Shown piece by piece: positions 16,450 to 25,922 of a stretch of DNA of 62,872 bases (position 1 is its first letter; each line of letters begins with the position of its first letter). The translations under genes and the position numbers were made by a program. Origin of the DNA: Ardenticatenales bacterium (GTDB taxonomy: Bacteria; Chloroflexota; Anaerolineae; Promineifilales; Promineifilaceae); the NCBI GenBank assembly GCA_020634575.1, contig JACKBM010000039.1, forward strand, positions 1-62,872. Reading direction: 5' to 3'. The notes beneath the pieces are model-generated. The model was not told where the DNA came from. It did no database searches and saw only the letters and a list, made by a program, of their open reading frames with translations.

Positions 16450-17511
16450 TCACGGCGATGGTATGGTCGCGGGGGCCGGCAACGGCCGCAATCGGGCGAC
16501 TATCCCCTGCCCGCGCCGCTCGGCCAGCAGCGCGCGCTCGGCGTCGATGATCTCGTGCCACATGGAGCGGCTGTCGCGGCATTGCCAACCCAACTCGCGC
16601 CGGGCCTTGGCGCTCGAATAGTTGAGATTGCTGCCGCCGACACGCGCGCTTTCGCGGGAGAGGAAAGCAGGTAAGCCAATCAGTCGTAACAACGGTTCCA
16701 GGGGCCAGAAAGAAAACGCGGCCAGCCCGGTTGGCAACCAGATGCGCTGCTTGCTGCCACCCGGCTTCTCATTCCAGATGGCCAGATGCTCCCGCAACGT
16801 GCGCGGCTCGCCGCAAAGCAAATAACTCTCGCCCAGCCGCCCTTTCTCCGCTACCAGAGCAATCCCTTCCGCCACATCCTGCACCGCCACCGTACTGTGT
16901 AATGTGTCCGGCGACCAGGTCAGCGGCGGCATCCAGTTGTTGACGTATAGCCGAATAAAATAGCCCCAGATCCCATGATCATTGGGGCCGGCCACGCCGT
17001 TGGGCGAGGCAATGACCAGCGGTAGACCCCGCTGTTGATAGCTCAGGGCAAGCTCATGAGCCTCGCTCTTCGATTGCTCATAGAAGGAACGATAACCCGT
17101 ATTCCGGACAAATGTCTCGTCACGCAGTTCCGGGCCAGATTCACCATACGCCCAGGTCGTGGAGACATAAACGGTTCGCGGGATACCCAGCTCTAGCGCC
17201 AGGCTGAGAACATTGTCCGTGCCATCCACGTTGATTTTCTGCGCCTTTTGCCGGCCGCGTGCAGCCAGCCCGAATTCGTAAAATCCAGCATTGTGAATGA
17301 CGATGTCGGCCCCGGCCATCGCGCTGCGCATCGATTCCCTGTCCGTCACATCGCCAGGCGCCAGCGCAGCACCCAGTTGGTACACAACCTGGGCCGCTGG
17401 ACTCGATGTCTGGCGAACCAGAGCGGTCACCTGCCAGCCGCGGTCAAGTAGCGCCTTGCTCAACGGCTGGCCAATAAACCCCGTACCACCTGTCAGGAAA
17501 ATTTTCCTCAT
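16450..17511 (-). CDS. NAD(P)-dependent epimerase/dehydratase (extended SDR)
   Basis: 353 residues. Rossmann motif TGGTGFIG (7-14), an acidic/ribose-binding region, VYVSTTWAYGES with the active-site Ser/Thr, and the catalytic Tyr144-x3-Lys148 (YEQSK). NAG at 74-76 is the usual HNAG. Family members act on nucleotide sugars, flavonols or sterols; the substrate cannot be told. SD GAGGAG precedes ATG 17511. The flavoprotein gene lies 104 bases upstream on the same strand, so co-transcription is possible. Confidence 0.88.
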   Translation of the reverse strand: MRKIFLTGGTGFIGQPLSKALLDRGWQVTALVRQTSSPAAQVVYQLGAALAPGDVTDRESMRSAMAGADIVIHNAGFYEFGLAARGRQKAQKINVDGTDNVLSLALELGIPRTVYVSTTWAYGESGPELRDETFVRNTGYRSFYEQSKSEAHELALSYQQRGLPLVIASPNGVAGPNDHGIWGYFIRLYVNNWMPPLTWSPDTLHSTVAVQDVAEGIALVAEKGRLGESYLLCGEPRTLREHLAIWNEKPGGSKQRIWLPTGLAAFSFWPLEPLLRLIGLPAFLSRESARVGGSNLNYSSAKARRELGWQCRDSRSMWHEIIDAERALLAERRGQGIVARLRPLPAPATIPSP

Positions 17512-17614
17512 GGTTTCTCCTCATGCACCAGACTGCGGCAGTTGCCCCAGGAGAGACAACTGCCGCTGCCCGTACGTTGCCTGAACGACAGCACTTATCC
17601 GGAAAAGCGCGAGT

Positions 17615-18838
17615 TCAGGCAGCCATAGAAGCGGCCTGGCGAGCCATAATGCGGCCGATGTTGTCCGGATTAAAAAAGGCAGCCAGCGGCAGCAGGCCCA
17701 GGGTCGCCTTGTAAAACATATCAATATCCGCCTGGTCCCCATTGGCGATGAGCGCCGCCCGCAACTGACGCATCTCCGCCGGCGGCGGCACAAAGCGGGC
17801 CCGATTCAGATTCTCGTAATAGATCGGCATAGACTCTTCATTGCGCTGCGTTTCGTAATCGGCCAACGCCGCCAGCAACGGCTTCTCCTCCATCAGACCG
17901 GCATGGACAGCCACTGCCACCAATTCAGCATCGCGCAAGGCATCCCCCATGCCCAGCGCCATAAACGGATCTTTGTGATGGCCAGCATCCCCCACCAGCG
18001 CCCAGCCAGGACCAAATGGTTTGCGGAAAAAGTTAGGCAGATCGGCCGTACCATAGAACCTCTCTACCCGTTCACCGGCCGCTACCTGGGTAGCTAACTC
18101 AGGTGCCTGGGCCAGCGCCGCCATAAAATGCCCTTCGATATCCTGCCGTACTTCCGGAAACTTCTCGATCGGCCAGGCAATAAACAGCGCTAATTGATCG
18201 TCGTTGGTCGGAAAGGCAAAGATCACCTGGTCCATGCCAATATGCATTTCCAGCCTGTCAAAGGGAATACCCCGCCAGTAAGAAAAGTAATAGCAGGAGA
18301 CCGAGGGCACAGCTTCATAGACAGGCGCTTCAACCGCCTGGGCCAGCCGGGAATTACGCCCATCTGCGCCGATGACAATCGTCGCCCGGAAGCTCTCTGT
18401 CTCCCCCGTGGCCAGGTCCCGGCCACGGATGCCGGTGACCCGCTCGCCATCGCGCAGGATCGTCTCGACCAGGAAACGGTCGCGCAGCTCAACGCCGGCG
18501 GCAACCGCAGCCTCGGCCAGCACCCGGTCGATAGCCGCCCGGCGCGGCGCCAGGCCAAAGGGGATGCCGCCCAGGTAGAGATCGTCGGTGGCCAGCGGCG
18601 CCCCGCCGATAACCATGTTGACCTTGTGAACCGGGGGGGCACCCGTGGCCACGACCTTGTCCCACAGCCCCCATTTTTGCAGCCGCTGCGGGCCGCCCCG
18701 ATGAATAAAGTGACCATGTGGTATCTCACTGCCGACGGCAGCCCGGTCAACCAGCAAAACGTTATGGCCCTGGCGGGCCAGCAGCATCGCCGTCGCCGCC
18801 CCGGCGCAACGCGCCCCGATTACAATTGCGTCGTACAT
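17615..18838 (-). CDS. FAD-dependent oxidoreductase, geranylgeranyl-reductase/monooxygenase family
   Basis: 407 residues from ATG 18838 (GGAG eight bases upstream). FAD motifs in order: GARCAGAATAMLLARQG near the N-terminus (GxGxxG type with a Cys), VIGADGRNSRLA (about 160), and ALVGDAGHHKDPFMALGMGDAL (about 285), the last being the GD motif of group A flavin monooxygenases and GGR-like reductases. The active-site region has FYGTADLPNFFRKPFGPGWALVGD. Might hydroxylate an aromatic or reduce an isoprenoid; the neighbouring epimerase does not decide this. Confidence 0.85.
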   Translation of the reverse strand: MYDAIVIGARCAGAATAMLLARQGHNVLLVDRAAVGSEIPHGHFIHRGGPQRLQKWGLWDKVVATGAPPVHKVNMVIGGAPLATDDLYLGGIPFGLAPRRAAIDRVLAEAAVAAGVELRDRFLVETILRDGERVTGIRGRDLATGETESFRATIVIGADGRNSRLAQAVEAPVYEAVPSVSCYYFSYWRGIPFDRLEMHIGMDQVIFAFPTNDDQLALFIAWPIEKFPEVRQDIEGHFMAALAQAPELATQVAAGERVERFYGTADLPNFFRKPFGPGWALVGDAGHHKDPFMALGMGDALRDAELVAVAVHAGLMEEKPLLAALADYETQRNEESMPIYYENLNRARFVPPPAEMRQLRAALIANGDQADIDMFYKATLGLLPLAAFFNPDNIGRIMARQAASMAA

Positions 18839-18872
18839 GATCCTGTCTCCTTTCAAACCGTGTTTGACTTAA

Positions 18873-18880
18873 GCTATAAT
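18873..18880 (+). promoter_or_regulatory. Possible -10 element for the AfsR-like gene
   Basis: GCTATAAT, matching the extended -10 seen at 2537 and 44519, lies about 100 bases before the plus-strand regulator gene. No clear -35 box at 17 bases. Confidence 0.3.
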
Positions 18881-18977
18881 TTCATCCTAGCAAGGCATCG
18901 TATTTGCATCGTATTTTTTCCGTTTGTGCCCAACACGAATTTGGCGCGAGGCCGGCTCGCGCCCGGAAAGGCAGCCA

Positions 18978-21900
18978 TTGTCCAGATCATTGCAGATGGC
19001 CATCCTGGGTACCCCCCAGATTCAGTCTCAAAATAAACAACTAACGGCTGAACTGGTCTCGGCAAAAGGGCAGGCACTGCTCATTTTCCTGGCCCTCAAT
19101 CCGGGGCATCATTCCCGCTCAGCTTTGGCTGGCTTGCTCTGGGGAGATCTGCCGGAGGAGAGTGCCCGGGCCAACTTGCGGCTCACACTGAGCCGGTTGC
19201 GCAACCACGTGCCGGAAGCGTTGCTTCTGATCAGCCGGCCGGAAGTGGCGCTGGACAGCGCCGGCGTGACTCTGGATTGCCAGGCGTTCCGCGCCGGCCT
19301 GCAAGAGGCCCAAAAACAACTGGCCGATGGCTCGATTGATCTAGACGCGCTGAGCAACACGCTCGCCCTCTATCGTGGCGAGTGCGCTGCCGGCTTTACC
19401 GTGCTGAATGCACCGGAATTTGAGAGCTGGCTGCTGAGCAGCCGGGAGGCAGAAAGGCAATACGCGCTGAGATCTCTGTTTGATTTAACCCGGCTGGCGA
19501 TTGAACGGCAGGCAGCCGCAGCCGGTTTGCTATTGGCCCGCAAACTGGTCGCGCTCGAGCCCTGGCATGAAGAAGGGCAATACCAGCTCATTTACCTGCT
19601 GGCGGTCAGTGGACAACGCAGCGCGGCTCTGGCCCAATTTGAGCGCTGTCGAGAGCAGCTGGCGGTAGAGCTGGCTGTGGAACCGACCGAAGCCACCCTC
19701 GCCCTCTACGAGCAGATCCAGAATGGCGCCCTTCAACCCTGGACACCGGCCGGTCCCCCACCAGCCCCAGCCCCACTGCTTCTGCCCCCGGCCCGCCACA
19801 ATCTGCCGGCCTGGCTCACCCCTTTCATCGGCCGCGAAACAGAACAAGCCGCCCTGTGCCAGCTTCTGGCCGGCCCGGAGCGGTTGCTCACCCTCCTTGG
19901 CGAGGGCGGCCTGGGTAAAACCCGGCTGGCCCTGGCCACTGCTGAGCAAATGGTAGACAGCTTCGCCGATGGCGTCTGGTTCATCCCCCTGGCCGAGCAG
20001 GAACCGGCTGGGATTAGCCAGGCAGACCTCCTGGAAAACAGGGTAGCCGTAGCCATTGCCACCGCCATGAACTTGACCTTCGCCGGGGCCAGCCCGCCGG
20101 CCACCCAACTCGTCCACTACCTCCAGTCACGCGAGCTACTGCTCGTCCTGGACAACTTTGAACCCTGGCGGCTGGCCGCCGGCTTCGTCAGGCAGTTGCT
20201 GCAGACAGCGCCCCGGTTGACGATTCTGGTGACCTCGCGGGAACCGCTGCAGCTGCAGGCAGAACGTATCTTCCGCCTGGAAGGCTTGCCGCTTCCTACC
20301 TCCGATTCCTGGGCAGATGGTCTGGCGGCAGCCAGTGTTCAATTGTTTGCTGAGCGGGCCCAACGGGCGGCGGGCCAGGATCTGCTCACCGAGGCTACGC
20401 TGCCGATTATTAGCCAACTCTGTCGCCTGGTGAACGGTCTCCCATTGGGCATTGAGTTGATGGCCCACTGGTGCCGCTGGCTACCCCTGGATCTCATCGC
20501 GGCGGACCTGCCGACTTATCTGCTGAGCATGGACGCGCCCTTAGGCGATCTCCCGCCCCGCCATCGTAGTCTGCGCGCCGTTTTTGACTATTCCTGGCAG
20601 CTGTTGACGAAAGAGGAGCAACTTCTGCTGGTGCAGTTAACCATATTCCGTGGCAGCTTCTCCGTTGCCAGTGTCGGTCCGGTGACGGGAAGCTCACCGG
20701 CGCTTTTGTTCAGCCTCCTGAACAAGTCACTGGTACAGCACCTGGCCGCGGATCGCTACCAACTGCACGACCTGTTACGCGCCTTTGCCACGGACAAAGG
20801 CGCCGAAGTTGGCCTGGATTCACAAACTCTGGCCCAGCGTCACAGCGACTATTACCTGGGCCGATTACGGCATTTTGCTGTGGAATTGAATGGTCCCCAA
20901 CCGTTGACGGCGCTACACGAAGCCAGCACCGATCTGCCTAACCTCCAGCAATGCTGGCAATGGGCCACGACGAAGCAACAATGGGCAGCTTTGCGGCCAG
21001 CCATTGGCGGCATGTTGGCTGTCTGGCAGTTCCTGGGCCAGTTTCGCGAGGCAGCCGCCAGCTTTGGCCGGGCCATCGACCTGGCCCTGGCCGCAGACCA
21101 GGCCGATCCCCAGGTCATGGCAGCGTTGGCGGCACTCTACGGCGAACACGCCCATTTCTTTTATGAATTAGGCGAGTTGGCAGAGATGAAGTTGGCGGCT
21201 GAGGCTGCCATTCGCTGGAGTGAGAGAGCGGGAGTGAGAGAAGCTGAGGCGACCGGCCGGTTGCGCCTCGGTCAGTGCTTCTGGCGCCAGGGCCAATACG
21301 AAGACGCCGCTGAACAACTCCTACAAGCGGAAACCCTCGCCCAACGGGAAGGGCTGACATCTCTCGAAGGGCAGATTGCCCGCACCTTGTCTGTCAACGC
21401 CTGGCGGTTGGGCGACCTGGCGCTGGCCCAGAGGTATGGCGAGCGCTCGCTGCACCTGCATGAACAGAATCAGGAACTGCGTCACATATACCGCGGGCAG
21501 CATCTATTGGCCATCCTGGCTCAGAATCAGCACCGGCTGGCTGAGGCCGAAGACTACCTCCGGCCGATGCTGGCGGCGGCCACCCGGCTCAACGACCGGC
21601 CGGCCATGGCTGCTGCCTTCGGGCTTTTTGGCCAGATTGCCCGATACGGCGGTCGCTACGAGGAGGCCGTGCGCTATTACAGCCAGGAACTTCCAATTGA
21701 AGAAGAGATGGGCCGGCAATGGAGCGTGGCCGCCAACGCCGGTAATCTGGGTGATCTCTATGCGATGCTGGGGCAATTTGCCCAGGCCGAAGCGCTATAC
21801 AGCCGGGCCCTGGCGATTTTCCGGCAGATAAACGACCGGATGGCCATCAGCAATGTCCTGGCTTACAACGGGCTACTGGCCTTCTGGCAGAAACAGTTTG

Positions 21901-22412
21901 CCCGCGGCCAGGCGCTGAGTGAAGAAGCGCTGCAACTGGCCCAGCAGACAACGGCACTGCGCGAGCAAACAATGGCCCACACCTTTCTGGCCTACAACCT
22001 GAGTGGCCTCAATCGCTGGGTAGCGGCCGGAGAGCATTTTGCGCTGGCGGCCCAGGGTTGGCAGCAACTGGGCGATGGGCCAGGATATCTGGATGCCCAG
22101 GCTGGTTCGGCCAGGGCCTCACTGGCGCAAGGGGATATGGCCGGCGCCAGAACGGCCATCGAGCCGGTCCTGGCCGCTTTGCATGACGGCAGCCCGATCG
22201 GCGCCAAAGACCCCGCCCAACTCTACCTGACCTGCTTCGCCGTCCTGGAAGCCGCCGGCGACGACTCGGCCAGCCAATGGCTGCGGGCGGGCCAGGCTTT
22301 TCTGGCCACCAACGCCGCCGCCATCCAGGACAAAACGCTGCGCGACAGCTATTTGGGCCAGATCCCGGCCAACCGGGAATTGATGTATCATCCCCGCCAT
22401 GCGATGGATTGA
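18978..22412 (+). CDS. AfsR/MalT-like STAND regulator (BTAD, NB-ARC, TPR)
   Basis: About 1144 residues. N-terminal SARP-type winged helix (MAILGTPQIQSQNK, LAGLLWGDLPEESARANLR) about 1-95, bacterial transcriptional activation domain (BTAD) about 100-240, NB-ARC ATPase with P-loop LLGEGGLGKTRLA, Walker B LLLVLDNFE and VTSREPL, a winged-helix region, then a long TPR array to the end (AERQYALRSLF; GNLGDLYAMLGQFAQAEALY). Such proteins switch on transcription when a ligand meets the TPRs. The start is uncertain: TTG 18978 has an AAGG site, ATG 18996 has none. It overlaps the next gene by 14 bases. Confidence 0.88.
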   Translation: MSRSLQMAILGTPQIQSQNKQLTAELVSAKGQALLIFLALNPGHHSRSALAGLLWGDLPEESARANLRLTLSRLRNHVPEALLLISRPEVALDSAGVTLDCQAFRAGLQEAQKQLADGSIDLDALSNTLALYRGECAAGFTVLNAPEFESWLLSSREAERQYALRSLFDLTRLAIERQAAAAGLLLARKLVALEPWHEEGQYQLIYLLAVSGQRSAALAQFERCREQLAVELAVEPTEATLALYEQIQNGALQPWTPAGPPPAPAPLLLPPARHNLPAWLTPFIGRETEQAALCQLLAGPERLLTLLGEGGLGKTRLALATAEQMVDSFADGVWFIPLAEQEPAGISQADLLENRVAVAIATAMNLTFAGASPPATQLVHYLQSRELLLVLDNFEPWRLAAGFVRQLLQTAPRLTILVTSREPLQLQAERIFRLEGLPLPTSDSWADGLAAASVQLFAERAQRAAGQDLLTEATLPIISQLCRLVNGLPLGIELMAHWCRWLPLDLIAADLPTYLLSMDAPLGDLPPRHRSLRAVFDYSWQLLTKEEQLLLVQLTIFRGSFSVASVGPVTGSSPALLFSLLNKSLVQHLAADRYQLHDLLRAFATDKGAEVGLDSQTLAQRHSDYYLGRLRHFAVELNGPQPLTALHEASTDLPNLQQCWQWATTKQQWAALRPAIGGMLAVWQFLGQFREAAASFGRAIDLALAADQADPQVMAALAALYGEHAHFFYELGELAEMKLAAEAAIRWSERAGVREAEATGRLRLGQCFWRQGQYEDAAEQLLQAETLAQREGLTSLEGQIARTLSVNAWRLGDLALAQRYGERSLHLHEQNQELRHIYRGQHLLAILAQNQHRLAEAEDYLRPMLAAATRLNDRPAMAAAFGLFGQIARYGGRYEEAVRYYSQELPIEEEMGRQWSVAANAGNLGDLYAMLGQFAQAEALYSRALAIFRQINDRMAISNVLAYNGLLAFWQKQFARGQALSEEALQLAQQTTALREQTMAHTFLAYNLSGLNRWVAAGEHFALAAQGWQQLGDGPGYLDAQAGSARASLAQGDMAGARTAIEPVLAALHDGSPIGAKDPAQLYLTCFAVLEAAGDDSASQWLRAGQAFLATNAAAIQDKTLRDSYLGQIPANRELMYHPRHAMD

Positions 22413-24006
22413 TAAATGGGTGGATTGGCTGGCGAACCGGCCGGTCCTCCTCTGGCGGCTGGCCGCCCTGGCGCTGTTCACCGGGCTCACCCTCTACGTC
22501 ACCTGGCGGGCCAGCCTGGTTGTGGACGGCGTTCGCTACTTCTGGCTGGACGACGACCAGATGATCTCCATGCGCTACGCCCGCAACCTGGCGCACGGCC
22601 ATGGGCTGGTCTGGAATCCCGGCGAACGGGTCGAAGGCTATTCCAATCTGCTCTGGACCCTGCTGATGGCGCTGGTCCACTGGCTGCCCCTGCCCGCCAA
22701 CCTGATCGCTCTACCCATCAAATTCCTGGCCTGGCTCTCCGGCTGCGGCCTGATTCTGGCCGCTGAACAGCTGCTACGCCGCTTCTGGCCCCGGCCGGGG
22801 CTGGCCCAGCCCGCACTGCTATTCGCCCTGGCCGCCCATGTCGACCTGGTCTACTGGGCCGCTAACGGCTTTGAAACGCCTCTCCTGGCCTTGCTGTTTG
22901 TCGTCGTGCTGGTTCGTCTGCTGGATGAGGCCGGCCACGGGCCCAGGCCGTTCACCTATGCCTTGCTGGCTCTGATCCCATTGGTGCGGAGCGACGCCCT
23001 GCATGTCTGGGGAGCGGCAGCGCTGGTAGCGCTGGGGCTGGCGCCGGATTGGCAGCGGCGGCGGCAAGTCGCAACCTGGCTGGGGTTGGCGCTACTGCCG
23101 GTCATGGGTCACTTTGTGTGGCGCTACAGCTATTACGGCGCCTGGTTGCCCAACACGTATTACCTCAAAGTGGCCGGCATCCCTGATCTACCCCGGTTAG
23201 GGCTGGCCTACCTGGGGCGCAATCTGGCGTTTAACTGGGTACCGGCCGGTCTGGCACTCGTCAGCTTGCTCTGGTTCCGCGAGCGGCGCCACTGGCTCCT
23301 GGCCGTCGCCTTTGGCGTGGGCGGCCTGTACATTCTTCGCGTTGGTGGCGACACCTTTCGCTTTGGTCGCTTTTTGGCCCATCTGCTGCCGCTACTGCTG
23401 GTGCTGGCCATCCTGCCGGCGCAGCAGTTACGCGGGCGTTGGCAACAGCTACTTTTCCTGGCGCTCTTTGGCCTGGGCGCCGCTGGACCCAGCCTCTACC
23501 GGCGCGATTACGTCTCCTTCAACGGCTCGCCGCTACTCACCATCCCGACCGCTCTACGCATTCGCGCCCACACCGCGCCGGAAGCGTCGGTCGCGGTCCT
23601 GGCGGCCGGCATGGTCCCCTATTTCAGCGAGCGGCCGGCCATCGATCTACTGGGCAAATCCGACCCGTATGTGGCCCGCCTGGCGCCGGCGCCGCGCTGG
23701 GAAGGGCCGAGTTGGTTGGGCCATAACAAGTTTGATATCGACCACAGCCTGGCGCTGGCGCCGGATATCGTCGTAACCCAATTACCTGATGAATGGGTAA
23801 GAGATGACGAGTGGATTGCGGAACAGTTGGCGGCAACCGGCCGGTGGTGGGCAGTCGCTTTGATCAGTGACGATACGTTTATCGACCATTACCGCCCCAA
23901 CCCGGTCCCCTTGGACTTTTTTCTGACCTATGGCGGCGTTTACATTCGCGACGATTCCCCGGAAATGGCCAACCGATTGACCTGGCAGCCGTATCAGCCG
24001 CAATGA
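22399..24006 (+). CDS. Polytopic membrane glycosyltransferase, GT-C type (arabinofuranosyltransferase-like)
   Basis: 535 residues with about ten hydrophobic segments. The first extracytoplasmic loop carries DDDQMISMRYARNLAHG (51-67) and LVWNPGERVEGYSN (70-83), the pattern of GT-C enzymes related to mycobacterial AftB that use polyprenyl-phosphate sugars; the DD pair is the likely catalytic/metal motif. The soluble C-terminal third (about 385-535) is extracellular. The start overlaps the STAND regulator by 14 bases, so the two are translationally coupled and probably functionally linked. Donor and acceptor are not determinable. Confidence 0.78.
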   Translation: MRWIDKWVDWLANRPVLLWRLAALALFTGLTLYVTWRASLVVDGVRYFWLDDDQMISMRYARNLAHGHGLVWNPGERVEGYSNLLWTLLMALVHWLPLPANLIALPIKFLAWLSGCGLILAAEQLLRRFWPRPGLAQPALLFALAAHVDLVYWAANGFETPLLALLFVVVLVRLLDEAGHGPRPFTYALLALIPLVRSDALHVWGAAALVALGLAPDWQRRRQVATWLGLALLPVMGHFVWRYSYYGAWLPNTYYLKVAGIPDLPRLGLAYLGRNLAFNWVPAGLALVSLLWFRERRHWLLAVAFGVGGLYILRVGGDTFRFGRFLAHLLPLLLVLAILPAQQLRGRWQQLLFLALFGLGAAGPSLYRRDYVSFNGSPLLTIPTALRIRAHTAPEASVAVLAAGMVPYFSERPAIDLLGKSDPYVARLAPAPRWEGPSWLGHNKFDIDHSLALAPDIVVTQLPDEWVRDDEWIAEQLAATGRWWAVALISDDTFIDHYRPNPVPLDFFLTYGGVYIRDDSPEMANRLTWQPYQPQ

Positions 24007-24101
24007 TGGTTTGCCCGGCCAGCAAGCCTGTTATACTTGCGTAAAGCTGTGGCCGGGGAGCCCAGCCATCGAACCCAATCAGATCCCTCAGGAGTGAGAG
24101 C

Positions 24102-24608
24102 ATGCGTCCAGGTAAAGATATCATTGGCAAGCGGATTTACAGCGTCGATAAAGGCGACCACCTGGGCAGTGTCAAAGACCTTTATTTTGACGCCGGCCTG
24201 AACTCGGTCGTGGCCCTGTACCTGGGGAGCGAGGGGTTGTTAAGCCGTAAAGCAAAGCTGATTAAGCTGGAACATGTCATCATCATGGGCAACGATGTCG
24301 TCCTGGTCGACATCAGCGACAGCGTCAGCAATGACAAGGATGTGCGCGAGGCCGAACACTGGATCCGGCGGGACGAGATTACGGGGCGCTACATCAGCAC
24401 CCCCGGCGGCACGCGTGTGGGTGAATTGGGCGATGTCTTTGTCGGCCCCAACAGCCAGATAACCGGCCTGAAACTGAGCCATATCCAGATTGAGGGACCG
24501 GTCGCGGAACGGCAGCAGATCAACCGGGATGTCATCCTGGACATCGGCGGGCCGGACATCCCTATGACCATCGACCTCAACAAAGCTGAGCTGGCCGCGC
24601 GGCAATAA
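24102..24608 (+). CDS. PRC-barrel domain protein
   Basis: 168 residues with two PRC-barrel-like halves: GKRIYSVDKGDHLGSVKDLYFD (9-30) and GRYISTPGGTRVGELGDVFV (about 91-110). PRC barrels are small beta-barrels found in photosynthetic reaction centre H and RimM, often in stress or metabolic adaptors. SD AGGAG precedes ATG 24102; a possible promoter (TTGCCC/TATACT, 24011-24037, 15-bp spacer) is upstream. Standalone PRC proteins have no agreed function. Confidence 0.8.
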   Translation: MRPGKDIIGKRIYSVDKGDHLGSVKDLYFDAGLNSVVALYLGSEGLLSRKAKLIKLEHVIIMGNDVVLVDISDSVSNDKDVREAEHWIRRDEITGRYISTPGGTRVGELGDVFVGPNSQITGLKLSHIQIEGPVAERQQINRDVILDIGGPDIPMTIDLNKAELAARQ

Positions 24609-24637
24609 AAAAAGAGGGCGACCCGTGGGCCGCCCTC
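24607..24637. terminator. Bidirectional terminator between PRC-barrel gene and pdh operon
   Basis: Stem GAGGGCG/CGCCCTC extended by CCC/GGG. On the minus strand it is followed by TTTTTTT, so it ends the pdhA-pdhB-E2 transcript; on the plus strand it directly follows the PRC-barrel stop. Confidence 0.85.
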
Positions 24638-24644
24638 CAATTTG

Positions 24645-25922
24645 CTAAACCAGCATCCCCAGCGGGGTCTCCAGCAAGCCTTTTAGCCGCTGCATAAACT
24701 GGGCCGCCTCCGCCCCATCAGAAACCCGATGGTCGGCTGAGATGGTCGCTTTCATGCGCAGCCCTATTGTCAGCTCGCCATTCACCACCACCGCCTTCTC
24801 CTGCACCGAACCGATGGCCAGGATAGCCGCTTCCGGCGGATTGATGATGGCGATGAAATGGTCCACATCAAAGATGCCCAGGTTACTGACCGTGAAGGTG
24901 CCGCCGTCGACATCATCCGGGTGAATCTTGCCGTCGCGGGCCCGGGCGATCATGGCCCGGTTATCCGCCGCCACCTTGGACAGCGGCGCCACGTCTGTAT
25001 CTTTCTGCACCACGGTGAGCAAGCCGCCCTCAACTGCGACAGCGGAGCCAACATTGATGCGGCCATGGCGCACGATGGTGCTGCCATTGAAGGACGCGTT
25101 CAGGTTGGGGAACTCGCGCAGCGCCACGCCGGCCGCTTTGACGATGATGTCGTTGACCGACACCTTCTTTTCCGGCGGCAACATCTCGTTGACCTGCTTG
25201 CGCAGCGCCATCGCGGCGGCCATGTCGATTTCCGTCGTCACGTAAAAGTGCGGGACGGTGACTTTGCTTTCCGTCATGCGGCGGGCGATCGCCTGGCGCA
25301 GGCGGGAGGTCTTGACCTCTTCGTCCTGGGCCTGGATCGTCACCGGGGTGCTGCTGACAGCAACAGCCGGAGCGGCGGCCGCAGCCGGCGCTGCCGCCGG
25401 ACGCGGGGCAGACAGGAACGCTTCAACATCCGCCTTGCGGACACGCCCACCGGGGCCACTGCCGCTCACCTGCAGCAGATTGACATCATTTTCGCTGGCG
25501 ATACGGCGAGCTACGGGGGTGGCTTTGACACCGGCCGGAAACTCACCATTCGCCTCTGCCACCGGGGCCGCCGCCGGAGCTGCAGCCACCGGCTCGTCGG
25601 CCGCAGCGGCCGGGGCCTCTTCTTGGGCGGCGGCTTTGGGCGCCGCCGGGGCCGCGCCGCCCGCCAGGCCGGCCACATCCTCGCCAGCCTCGCCGACGAT
25701 GGCCAGGTTTTCGCCAACCGCCACGACGGCGCCTGGCTCATACAACGTCTTCAGCAACACACCGCTGACCTGCGATTCCAGCTCCAGCGTCGCTTTATCC
25801 GACTCAATTTCGGCGACGATGTCCCCTTTGTTGACCTGGTCGCCGACCTGCTTGACCCAACTGACAAGCTCACCTTCGCGCATATCAAAGCCCAATTTGG
25901 GCATGACGACGAATTCAGCCAT
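24645..25922 (-). CDS. pdhC: Dihydrolipoyl acyltransferase, E2 of pyruvate dehydrogenase
   Basis: 425 residues. One lipoyl domain (1-78) with the lipoylated Lys43 in ESDKATLE, an Ala/Pro linker, the peripheral subunit-binding domain (about 133-170; TPVARRIASENDVNL, GPGGRVRKADV), a second linker, and the catalytic acyltransferase domain ending with DHRVSDG (397-403; His398 catalytic). It passes acetyl groups from E1 to CoA. Its ATG overlaps the E1beta stop (TAATG). E3 is not encoded here. A 2-oxo-acid specificity other than pyruvate cannot be fully excluded. Confidence 0.93.
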   Translation of the reverse strand: MAEFVVMPKLGFDMREGELVSWVKQVGDQVNKGDIVAEIESDKATLELESQVSGVLLKTLYEPGAVVAVGENLAIVGEAGEDVAGLAGGAAPAAPKAAAQEEAPAAAADEPVAAAPAAAPVAEANGEFPAGVKATPVARRIASENDVNLLQVSGSGPGGRVRKADVEAFLSAPRPAAAPAAAAAPAVAVSSTPVTIQAQDEEVKTSRLRQAIARRMTESKVTVPHFYVTTEIDMAAAMALRKQVNEMLPPEKKVSVNDIIVKAAGVALREFPNLNASFNGSTIVRHGRINVGSAVAVEGGLLTVVQKDTDVAPLSKVAADNRAMIARARDGKIHPDDVDGGTFTVSNLGIFDVDHFIAIINPPEAAILAIGSVQEKAVVVNGELTIGLRMKATISADHRVSDGAEAAQFMQRLKGLLETPLGMLV

